Positions 61,101 to 64,000 of a DNA stretch of 64,000 nucleotides are shown here, in pieces. The notes below the pieces were generated by a model. That model was not told the origin of the DNA and did no database searches. It saw only the letters and a program-made list of their open reading frames with translations. The position numbers were made by a program, and so were the translations under genes. The stretch is from Bolinopsis microptera (taxonomy: Eukaryota > Ctenophora > Tentaculata > Lobata > Bolinopsidae), in the NCBI RefSeq assembly GCF_026151205.1, contig NC_087083.1:14562280-14626279 (forward strand), written 5' to 3'. The number at the start of each line of letters is the position of its first letter. Position 1 is the stretch's first letter.

Positions 61101-63049
61101 GTGGAGTCCCCTAGTGATTCAAGGTAATGGCTGATTCTGCCGACCGATGCGTGCCGGACACTCTTGCTGTCCAGCGAAATAGAGCTGGTGCTGTCACCTG
61201 GAGCAGGTGATTGAACGTGGTGACCTTCGTCGAGGTAGATCACCTCTTCTTCTGCATGTGCCGACCAACCAGACAATGTCTTTATCGAACTTTCCGCAGG
61301 CTCGCCAATCTCGGTGAAAATGACAGGATCGGACACAACTCGGGGAGCACGGACCACCTGATCGTCTTCATCCGGATCCTTTACATCAGAGAAGGAACTG
61401 AGAGTGTCAGCATCCTTGCCCTGCAAAGGATCAGACTCAGCGAAGTCAGTTTTATCCGTGCTGCTAGCTGGAGAACGTCCAGATGAAACTCCTGTGCCGG
61501 TCTCCGAAATGGCTGGAGGACTTGTGCTCTTTGTCGTGGTTGTTGATGACGATGATGATGGAGTGGGTTCTCGTATGACTGGAACCGAAGGAATCGCCTT
61601 ATCACTGCTGGACGAACTTGAACTAGAAGTAGAATCGTCGGATGACGACGAAAAGGATGATGTGGTTGACCAGGACGAGGATGATCTCGACAGGCCAGAC
61701 AAACGTGTCGGTGACGTACTTGTACTTGCCTTATATCCATCACTCGGCTCACTAATGTCTCCATCGCCTAGCGACAGTGACTCCCTGTCCAAGGAAGTGG
61801 AGTCCCCTAGTGATTCAAGGTAATGGCTGATTCTGCCGACCGATGCGTGCCGGACACTCTTGCTGTCCAGCGAAATAGAGCTGGTGCTGTCACCTGGAGC
61901 AGGTGATTGAACGTGGTGACCTTCGTCGAGGTAGATCACCTCTTCTTCTGCATGTGCCGACCAACCAGACAATGTCTTTATCGAACTTTCCGCAGGCTCG
62001 CCAATCTCGGTGAAAATGACAGGATCGGACACAACTCGGGGAGCACGGACCACCTGATCGTCTTCATCCGGATCCTTTACATCAGAGAAGGAACTGAGAG
62101 TGTCAGCATCCTTGCCCTGCAAAGGATCAGACTCAGCGAAGTCAGTTTTATCCGTGCTGCTAGCTGGAGAACGTCCAGATGAAACTCCTGTGCCGGTCTC
62201 CGAAATGGCTGGAGGACTTGTGCTCTTTGTCGTGGTTGTTGATGACGATGATGATGGAGTGGGTTCTCGTATGACTGGAACCGAAGGAATCGCCTTATCA
62301 CTGCTGGACGAACTTGAACTAGAAGTAGAATCGTCGGATGACGACGAAAAGGATGATGTGGTTGACCAGGACGAGGATGATCTCGACAGGCCAGACAAAC
62401 GTGTCGGTGACGTACTTGTACTTGCCTTATATCCATCACTCGGCTCACTAATGTCTCCATCGCCTAGCGACAGTGACTCCCTGTCCAAGGAAGTGGAGTC
62501 CCCTAGTGATTCAAGGTAATGGCTGATTCTGCCGACCGATGCGTGCCGGACACTCTTGCTGTCCAGCGAAATAGAGCTGGTGCTGTCACCTGGAGCAGGT
62601 GATTGAACGTGGTGACCTTCGTCGAGGTAGATCACCTCTTCTTCTGCATGTGCCGACCAACCAGACAATGTCTTTATCGAACTTTCCGCAGGCTCGCCAA
62701 TCTCGGTGAAAATGACAGGATCGGACACAACTCGGGGAGCACGGACCACCTGATCGTCTTCATCCGGATCCTTTACATCAGAGAAGGAACTGAGAGTGTC
62801 AGCATCCTTGCCCTGCAAAGGATCAGACTCAGCGAAGTCAGTTTTATCCGTGCTGCTAGCTGGAGAACGTCCAGATGAAACTCCTGTGCCGGTCTCCGAA
62901 ATGGCTGGAGGACTTGTGCTCTTTGTCGTGGTTGTGATGACGATGATGATGGAGTGGGTTTTTCGTTTAAAAAAAAAAAAAACCCTTTTTGTGGAGAACT
63001 TGCTGAAAAATTTGGGGAAAAAAGGGTTTTTGGGGGGGACAAAGACCAC
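40028..63049 (-). CDS. Giant Ser/Thr/Asp-rich tandem-repeat protein (232-residue unit, about 33 repeats), partial
   Basis: Family and function are not recognised. The frame is open for 7673 codons. The first 40 or so residues (62935-63049) come from stretched junk, and the stop follows a single extra G near 40037, so both ends are artificial and the real protein continues beyond. Each unit has 232 residues: 64 Ser, 21 Thr, 36 Asp+Glu and 17 Lys+Arg (net charge about -19), 2 Trp, 3 Tyr, and no Cys, Met or Asn. Along the unit there is an acidic part (DVKDPDEDDQVV), a mixed part with hydrophobic residues (SDPVIFTEIGEP, EEEVIYLDEGHH, GRISHYLESLGD), an SLDRESLSLGDGD segment, then Ser/Thr runs (SSSSDDSTSSSSSSSS, TPSSSSSTTTT). 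I see no signal peptide, membrane segment or known domain. Such composition suggests disorder and heavy phosphorylation or O-glycosylation. A structural, cytoskeletal or secreted repeat protein is possible; none can be chosen from sequence alone. Confidence 0.75.
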   Translation of the reverse strand: MVFVPPKNPFFPKFFSKFSTKRVFFFFKRKTHSIIIVITTTTKSTSPPAISETGTGVSSGRSPASSTDKTDFAESDPLQGKDADTLSSFSDVKDPDEDDQVVRAPRVVSDPVIFTEIGEPAESSIKTLSGWSAHAEEEVIYLDEGHHVQSPAPGDSTSSISLDSKSVRHASVGRISHYLESLGDSTSLDRESLSLGDGDISEPSDGYKASTSTSPTRLSGLSRSSSSWSTTSSFSSSSDDSTSSSSSSSSDKAIPSVPVIREPTPSSSSSTTTTKSTSPPAISETGTGVSSGRSPASSTDKTDFAESDPLQGKDADTLSSFSDVKDPDEDDQVVRAPRVVSDPVIFTEIGEPAESSIKTLSGWSAHAEEEVIYLDEGHHVQSPAPGDSTSSISLDSKSVRHASVGRISHYLESLGDSTSLDRESLSLGDGDISEPSDGYKASTSTSPTRLSGLSRSSSSWSTTSSFSSSSDDSTSSSSSSSSDKAIPSVPVIREPTPSSSSSTTTTKSTSPPAISETGTGVSSGRSPASSTDKTDFAESDPLQGKDADTLSSFSDVKDPDEDDQVVRAPRVVSDPVIFTEIGEPAESSIKTLSGWSAHAEEEVIYLDEGHHVQSPAPGDSTSSISLDSKSVRHASVGRISHYLESLGDSTSLDRESLSLGDGDISEPSDGYKASTSTSPTRLSGLSRSSSSWSTTSSFSSSSDDSTSSSSSSSSDKAIPSVPVIREPTPSSSSSTTTTKSTSPPAISETGTGVSSGRSPASSTDKTDFAESDPLQGKDADTLSSFSDVKDPDEDDQVVRAPRVVSDPVIFTEIGEPAESSIKTLSGWSAHAEEEVIYLDEGHHVQSPAPGDSTSSISLDSKSVRHASVGRISHYLESLGDSTSLDRESLSLGDGDISEPSDGYKASTSTSPTRLSGLSRSSSSWSTTSSFSSSSDDSTSSSSSSSSDKAIPSVPVIREPTPSSSSSTTTTKSTSPPAISETGTGVSSGRSPASSTDKTDFAESDPLQGKDADTLSSFSDVKDPDEDDQVVRAPRVVSDPVIFTEIGEPAESSIKTLSGWSAHAEEEVIYLDEGHHVQSPAPGDSTSSISLDSKSVRHASVGRISHYLESLGDSTSLDRESLSLGDGDISEPSDGYKASTSTSPTRLSGLSRSSSSWSTTSSFSSSSDDSTSSSSSSSSDKAIPSVPVIREPTPSSSSSTTTTKSTSPPAISETGTGVSSGRSPASSTDKTDFAESDPLQGKDADTLSSFSDVKDPDEDDQVVRAPRVVSDPVIFTEIGEPAESSIKTLSGWSAHAEEEVIYLDEGHHVQSPAPGDSTSSISLDSKSVRHASVGRISHYLESLGDSTSLDRESLSLGDGDISEPSDGYKASTSTSPTRLSGLSRSSSSWSTTSSFSSSSDDSTSSSSSSSSDKAIPSVPVIREPTPSSSSSTTTTKSTSPPAISETGTGVSSGRSPASSTDKTDFAESDPLQGKDADTLSSFSDVKDPDEDDQVVRAPRVVSDPVIFTEIGEPAESSIKTLSGWSAHAEEEVIYLDEGHHVQSPAPGDSTSSISLDSKSVRHASVGRISHYLESLGDSTSLDRESLSLGDGDISEPSDGYKASTSTSPTRLSGLSRSSSSWSTTSSFSSSSDDSTSSSSSSSSDKAIPSVPVIREPTPSSSSSTTTTKSTSPPAISETGTGVSSGRSPASSTDKTDFAESDPLQGKDADTLSSFSDVKDPDEDDQVVRAPRVVSDPVIFTEIGEPAESSIKTLSGWSAHAEEEVIYLDEGHHVQSPAPGDSTSSISLDSKSVRHASVGRISHYLESLGDSTSLDRESLSLGDGDISEPSDGYKASTSTSPTRLSGLSRSSSSWSTTSSFSSSSDDSTSSSSSSSSDKAIPSVPVIREPTPSSSSSTTTTKSTSPPAISETGTGVSSGRSPASSTDKTDFAESDPLQGKDADTLSSFSDVKDPDEDDQVVRAPRVVSDPVIFTEIGEPAESSIKTLSGWSAHAEEEVIYLDEGHHVQSPAPGDSTSSISLDSKSVRHASVGRISHYLESLGDSTSLDRESLSLGDGDISEPSDGYKASTSTSPTRLSGLSRSSSSWSTTSSFSSSSDDSTSSSSSSSSDKAIPSVPVIREPTPSSSSSTTTTKSTSPPAISETGTGVSSGRSPASSTDKTDFAESDPLQGKDADTLSSFSDVKDPDEDDQVVRAPRVVSDPVIFTEIGEPAESSIKTLSGWSAHAEEEVIYLDEGHHVQSPAPGDSTSSISLDSKSVRHASVGRISHYLESLGDSTSLDRESLSLGDGDISEPSDGYKASTSTSPTRLSGLSRSSSSWSTTSSFSSSSDDSTSSSSSSSSDKAIPSVPVIREPTPSSSSSTTTTKSTSPPAISETGTGVSSGRSPASSTDKTDFAESDPLQGKDADTLSSFSDVKDPDEDDQVVRAPRVVSDPVIFTEIGEPAESSIKTLSGWSAHAEEEVIYLDEGHHVQSPAPGDSTSSISLDSKSVRHASVGRISHYLESLGDSTSLDRESLSLGDGDISEPSDGYKASTSTSPTRLSGLSRSSSSWSTTSSFSSSSDDSTSSSSSSSSDKAIPSVPVIREPTPSSSSSTTTTKSTSPPAISETGTGVSSGRSPASSTDKTDFAESDPLQGKDADTLSSFSDVKDPDEDDQVVRAPRVVSDPVIFTEIGEPAESSIKTLSGWSAHAEEEVIYLDEGHHVQSPAPGDSTSSISLDSKSVRHASVGRISHYLESLGDSTSLDRESLSLGDGDISEPSDGYKASTSTSPTRLSGLSRSSSSSTTSSFSSSSDDSTSSSSSSSSDKAIPSVPVIREPTPSSSSSTTTTKSTSPPAISETGTGVSSGRSPASSTDKTDFAESDPLQGKDADTLSSFSDVKDPDEDDQVVRAPRVVSDPVIFTEIGEPAESSIKTLSGWSAHAEEEVIYLDEGHHVQSPAPGDSTSSISLDSKSVRHASVGRISHYLESLGDSTSLDRESLSLGDGDISEPSDGYKASTSTSPTRLSGLSRSSSSWSTTSSFSSSSDDSTSSSSSSSSDKAIPSVPVIREPTPSSSSSTTTTKSTSPPAISETGTGVSSGRSPASSTDKTDFAESDPLQGKDADTLSSFSDVKDPDEDDQVVRAPRVVSDPVIFTEIGEPAESSIKTLSGWSAHAEEEVIYLDEGHHVQSPAPGDSTSSISLDSKSVRHASVGRISHYLESLGDSTSLDRESLSLGDGDISEPSDGYKASTSTSPTRLSGLSRSSSSWSTTSSFSSSSDDSTSSSSSSSSDKAIPSVPVIREPTPSSSSSTTTTKSTSPPAISETGTGVSSGRSPASSTDKTDFAESDPLQGKDADTLSSFSDVKDPDEDDQVVRAPRVVSDPVIFTEIGEPAESSIKTLSGWSAHAEEEVIYLDEGHHVQSPAPGDSTSSISLDSKSVRHASVGRISHYLESLGDSTSLDRESLSLGDGDISEPSDGYKASTSTSPTRLSGLSRSSSSWSTTSSFSSSSDDSTSSSSSSSSDKAIPSVPVIREPTPSSSSSTTTTKSTSPPAISETGTGVSSGRSPASSTDKTDFAESDPLQGKDADTLSSFSDVKDPDEDDQVVRAPRVVSDPVIFTEIGEPAESSIKTLSGWSAHAEEEVIYLDEGHHVQSPAPGDSTSSISLDSKSVRHASVGRISHYLESLGDSTSLDRESLSLGDGDISEPSDGYKASTSTSPTRLSGLSRSSSSWSTTSSFSSSSDDSTSSSSSSSSDKAIPSVPVIREPTPSSSSSTTTTKSTSPPAISETGTGVSSGRSPASSTDKTDFAESDPLQGKDADTLSSFSDVKDPDEDDQVVRAPRVVSDPVIFTEIGEPAESSIKTLSGWSAHAEEEVIYLDEGHHVQSPAPGDSTSSISLDSKSVRHASVGRISHYLESLGDSTSLDRESLSLGDGDISEPSDGYKASTSTSPTRLSGLSRSSSSWSTTSSFSSSSDDSTSSSSSSSSDKAIPSVPVIREPTPSSSSSTTTTKSTSPPAISETGTGVSSGRSPASSTDKTDFAESDPLQGKDADTLSSFSDVKDPDEDDQVVRAPRVVSDPVIFTEIGEPAESSIKTLSGWSAHAEEEVIYLDEGHHVQSPAPGDSTSSISLDSKSVRHASVGRISHYLESLGDSTSLDRESLSLGDGDISEPSDGYKASTSTSPTRLSGLSRSSSSWSTTSSFSSSSDDSTSSSSSSSSDKAIPSVPVIREPTPSSSSSTTTTKSTSPPAISETGTGVSSGRSPASSTDKTDFAESDPLQGKDADTLSSFSDVKDPDEDDQVVRAPRVVSDPVIFTEIGEPAESSIKTLSGWSAHAEEEVIYLDEGHHVQSPAPGDSTSSISLDSKSVRHASVGRISHYLESLGDSTSLDRESLSLGDGDISEPSDGYKASTSTSPTRLSGLSRSSSSWSTTSSFSSSSDDSTSSSSSSSSDKAIPSVPVIREPTPSSSSSTTTTKSTSPPAISETGTGVSSGRSPASSTDKTDFAESDPLQGKDADTLSSFSDVKDPDEDDQVVRAPRVVSDPVIFTEIGEPAESSIKTLSGWSAHAEEEVIYLDEGHHVQSPAPGDSTSSISLDSKSVRHASVGRISHYLESLGDSTSLDRESLSLGDGDISEPSDGYKASTSTSPTRLSGLSRSSSSWSTTSSFSSSSDDSTSSSSSSSSDKAIPSVPVIREPTPSSSSSTTTTKSTSPPAISETGTGVSSGRSPASSTDKTDFAESDPLQGKDADTLSSFSDVKDPDEDDQVVRAPRVVSDPVIFTEIGEPAESSIKTLSGWSAHAEEEVIYLDEGHHVQSPAPGDSTSSISLDSKSVRHASVGRISHYLESLGDSTSLDRESLSLGDGDISEPSDGYKASTSTSPTRLSGLSRSSSSWSTTSSFSSSSDDSTSSSSSSSSDKAIPSVPVIREPTPSSSSSTTTTKSTSPPAISETGTGVSSGRSPASSTDKTDFAESDPLQGKDADTLSSFSDVKDPDEDDQVVRAPRVVSDPVIFTEIGEPAESSIKTLSGWSAHAEEEVIYLDEGHHVQSPAPGDSTSSISLDSKSVRHASVGRISHYLESLGDSTSLDRESLSLGDGDISEPSDGYKASTSTSPTRLSGLSRSSSSWSTTSSFSSSSDDSTSSSSSSSSDKAIPSVPVIREPTPSSSSSTTTTKSTSPPAISETGTGVSSGRSPASSTDKTDFAESDPLQGKDADTLSSFSDVKDPDEDDQVVRAPRVVSDPVIFTEIGEPAESSIKTLSGWSAHAEEEVIYLDEGHHVQSPAPGDSTSSISLDSKSVRHASVGRISHYLESLGDSTSLDRESLSLGDGDISEPSDGYKASTSTSPTRLSGLSRSSSSWSTTSSFSSSSDDSTSSSSSSSSDKAIPSVPVIREPTPSSSSSTTTTKSTSPPAISETGTGVSSGRSPASSTDKTDFAESDPLQGKDADTLSSFSDVKDPDEDDQVVRAPRVVSDPVIFTEIGEPAESSIKTLSGWSAHAEEEVIYLDEGHHVQSPAPGDSTSSISLDSKSVRHASVGRISHYLESLGDSTSLDRESLSLGDGDISEPSDGYKASTSTSPTRLSGLSRSSSSWSTTSSFSSSSDDSTSSSSSSSSDKAIPSVPVIREPTPSSSSSTTTTKSTSPPAISETGTGVSSGRSPASSTDKTDFAESDPLQGKDADTLSSFSDVKDPDEDDQVVRAPRVVSDPVIFTEIGEPAESSIKTLSGWSAHAEEEVIYLDEGHHVQSPAPGDSTSSISLDSKSVRHASVGRISHYLESLGDSTSLDRESLSLGDGDISEPSDGYKASTSTSPTRLSGLSRSSSSWSTTSSFSSSSDDSTSSSSSSSSDKAIPSVPVIREPTPSSSSSTTTTKSTSPPAISETGTGVSSGRSPASSTDKTDFAESDPLQGKDADTLSSFSDVKDPDEDDQVVRAPRVVSDPVIFTEIGEPAESSIKTLSGWSAHAEEEVIYLDEGHHVQSPAPGDSTSSISLDSKSVRHASVGRISHYLESLGDSTSLDRESLSLGDGDISEPSDGYKASTSTSPTRLSGLSRSSSSWSTTSSFSSSSDDSTSSSSSSSSDKAIPSVPVIREPTPSSSSSTTTTKSTSPPAISETGTGVSSGRSPASSTDKTDFAESDPLQGKDADTLSSFSDVKDPDEDDQVVRAPRVVSDPVIFTEIGEPAESSIKTLSGWSAHAEEEVIYLDEGHHVQSPAPGDSTSSISLDSKSVRHASVGRISHYLESLGDSTSLDRESLSLGDGDISEPSDGYKASTSTSPTRLSGLSRSSSSWSTTSSFSSSSDDSTSSSSSSSSDKAIPSVPVIREPTPSSSSSTTTTKSTSPPAISETGTGVSSGRSPASSTDKTDFAESDPLQGKDADTLSSFSDVKDPDEDDQVVRAPRVVSDPVIFTEIGEPAESSIKTLSGWSAHAEEEVIYLDEGHHVQSPAPGDSTSSISLDSKSVRHASVGRISHYLESLGDSTSLDRESLSLGDGDISEPSDGYKASTSTSPTRLSGLSRSSSSWSTTSSFSSSSDDSTSSSSSSSSDKAIPSVPVIREPTPSSSSSTTTTKSTSPPAISETGTGVSSGRSPASSTDKTDFAESDPLQGKDADTLSSFSDVKDPDEDDQVVRAPRVVSDPVIFTEIGEPAESSIKTLSGWSAHAEEEVIYLDEGHHVQSPAPGDSTSSISLDSKSVRHASVGRISHYLESLGDSTSLDRESLSLGDGDISEPSDGYKASTSTSPTRLSGLSRSSSSWSTTSSFSSSSDDSTSSSSSSSSDKAIPSVPVIREPTPSSSSSTTTTKSTSPPAISETGTGVSSGRSPASSTDKTDFAESDPLQGKDADTLSSFSDVKDPDEDDQVVRAPRVVSDPVIFTEIGEPAESSIKTLSGWSAHAEEEVIYLDEGHHVQSPAPGDSTSSISLDSKSVRHASVGRISHYLESLGDSTSLDRESLSLGDGDISEPSDGYKASTSTSPTRLSGLSRSSSSWSTTSSFSSSSDDSTSSSSSSSSDKAIPSVPVIREPTPSSSSSTTTTKSTSPPAISETGTGVSSGRSPASSTDKTDFAESDPLQGKDADTLSSFSDVKDPDEDDQVVRAPRVVSDPVIFTEIGEPAESSIKTLSGWSAHAEEEVIYLDEGHHVQSPAPGDSTSSISLDSKSVRHASVGRISHYLESLGDSTSLDRESLSLGDGDISEPSDGYKASTSTSPTRLSGLSRSSSSWSTTSSFSSSSDDSTSSSSSSSSDKAIPSVPVIREPTPSSSSSTTTTKSTSPPAISETGTGVSSGRSPASSTDKTDFAESDPLQGKDADTLSSFSDVKDPDEDDQVVRAPRVVSDPVIFTEIGEPAESSIKTLSGWSAHAEEEVIYLDEGHHVQSPAPGDSTSSISLDSKSVRHASVGRISHYLESLGDSTSLDRESLSLGDGDISEPSDGYKASTSTSPTRLSGLSRSSSSWSTTSSFSSSSDDSTSSSSSSSSDKAIPSVPVIREPTPSSSSSTTTTKSTSPPAISETGTGVSSGRSPASSTDKTDFAESDPLQGKDADTLSSFSDVKDPDEDDQVVRAPRVVSDPVIFTEIGEPAESSIKTLSGWSAHAEEEVIYLDEGHHVQSPAPGDSTSSISLDSKSVRHASVGRISHYLESLGDSTSLDRESLSLGDGDISEPSDGYKASTSTSPTRLSGLSRSSSSWSTTSSFSSSSDDSTSSSSSSQQ
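40527..41222. repeat. One representative 696-bp unit
   Basis: Its length is divisible by three, so a frame open in one unit stays open along the array. Landmarks in plus-strand order are CTGCAAAGGATCAG, GCTAGC, a GATGACGATGATGATGG trinucleotide-like stretch, CACTCGGCTCACTAATG, the hairpin TCACCTG-GAG-CAGGTGA, CTTTCCGCAGG and TCCGGATCC. On the minus strand it encodes 232 residues without a stop. A chance open frame of 232 codons has probability about 1.5 in 100,000 per frame at equal base use, which supports coding. Confidence 0.95.
41013..41029. repeat. Short perfect hairpin present once in every unit (example)
   Basis: TCACCTG-GAG-CAGGTGA is a 7-bp perfect inverted repeat with a 3-base loop, found once per clean unit (for example at 16522-16538). 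It contains two CAGGTG/CACCTG E-box-like hexamers. On the minus strand it encodes SPAPGD inside the repeat protein, so it may be no more than codon coincidence. No T-run follows, so it is not a bacterial terminator. Confidence 0.5.
54447..55139. repeat. Variant 693-bp unit with a 3-bp in-frame deletion
   Basis: This is the only altered copy between 40038 and 62934. GTTGACCAGGACGAGG reads GTTGACGACGAGG near 54709-54721. On the minus strand the deletion removes one of the unit's two Trp residues (SSSSWSTT becomes SSSSSTT) and keeps the frame. The surrounding sequence is flawless, so it looks like a true variant copy. Confidence 0.85.
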
Positions 63050-63369
63050 GGCCGGGCCCCCAAAAGGGGGGGGGCCCCTTTTCTTTTTTTATCATTATGG
63101 CTCTAAGCCAAACGCCCAGCACTGACCCCTGCCAGGGAAGGGGCCCCCGGATTAAGGAAGGTGATTTTGGGCCAGCGGGGAACCCGGCCACAAAACGGTC
63201 GACGGGGGAAAAAAAAGGGGGACCTTGTTCCCCCCCCCCTTGCTTTTCCCCCAAAAGAAACCCAATTTTTGAAATTTTGAACCCCCCGGGGAAAAATGCA
63301 GGAAAAAACGGGGGGGGCCCCGCGTTTACGGTTTTACTCAGGAAGGTAGATTTACTCCTTCTCGGATAG
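62935..63369. other. Homopolymer-stretched remnant of about 0.6 repeat unit
   Basis: Clean sequence ends with a missing T at GTTGTGATGACG. The stretched text then still follows the unit in order: GAGAACTTG near 62993, CTCTAAGCC...CCCAGCACTGACCCC near 63101, ATTAAGGAAGGTGATTTTGGGCC near 63151, and GGAAGGTAGATTTACTCC near 63340. The distance from 62931 to the poly-C tract is 439 bp, against 418 bp in a clean unit, so phase is kept. No gene is seen. Confidence 0.8.

Positions 63370-64000
<631 letters not shown>

Larger units (their letters stand above)
32950..62934. repeat. Main clean block of the 696-bp tandem array (about 43 copies)
   Basis: Head-to-tail copies in one orientation. Single-base indels crowd the left edge (near 32955, 33050, 33079, 33166, 33200, 33261, 33349, 33371, 33403 and 33720). 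They then thin out (34016, 34177, 34350, 36094, 36960, 40037) and vanish. From 40038 to 62934 (about 33 copies) I find one difference only, a 3-bp in-frame deletion near 54714. All other steps are exactly 696 bp. There is no spacer, no alternation of variant types and no higher-order period. Confidence 0.98.

Overview
This window is essentially one object: a very long head-to-tail array of a single 696-bp unit. It fills the window, runs off both ends, and is interrupted by homopolymer tracts and by stretches of poor-quality-looking sequence. I see no other gene, no rRNA or tRNA, no mobile element and no CRISPR array. The organism cannot be named from the sequence. A Ser/Thr/Asp-rich, Cys-free repeat protein of this size, with no bacterial operon context, fits a eukaryote better than a bacterium, but that is inference.

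Layout. 1-12: poly-G remnant. 13-10070: about 16 degraded copies whose spacing has shrunk to about 634 bp. 10071-11800: about three copies reduced to homopolymer-stretched sequence. 11801-13390: just over two readable copies. 13391-15670: degraded copies. 15671-15955: poly-A (285). 15956-20590: 6.7 near-perfect copies. 20591-26791: copies of varying quality, worst at 21661-22900. 26792-27003: poly-G (212). 27004-28610: noisy copies. 28611-30861: homopolymer-stretched sequence. 30862-32949: poly-C (2088). 32950-62934: about 43 copies, error-free or nearly so from 40038 on. 62935-63369: stretched sequence. 63370-63761: poly-C (392). 63762-64000: a partial copy in phase with the rest.

Coding content. 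On the minus strand one frame is open through the whole 696-bp unit (232 codons, no stop), so it stays open from copy to copy. The longest uninterrupted stretch, 40028-63049, reads 7673 residues, of which all but the first 40 or so are 232-residue repeats. Each repeat is about 28% Ser, 9% Thr and 16% Asp+Glu, with no Cys, Met or Asn. It looks like a giant, acidic, intrinsically disordered repeat protein. Neither its true start nor its true end lies in the window. Other minus-strand fragments (for example 34321-36144, 36925-40191 and 15956-18842) are the same frame cut by single-base indels.

Reliability. Indels become steadily denser towards the homopolymer tracts and low-complexity stretches. 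At least two tracts sit exactly where the unit has a native short run of the same base. I read the tracts and noisy blocks as long-read consensus or assembly failure inside a hard repeat, not as biology. The copy number in this window is therefore uncertain. The unit sequence, its frame and the near-identity of the copies are well supported.
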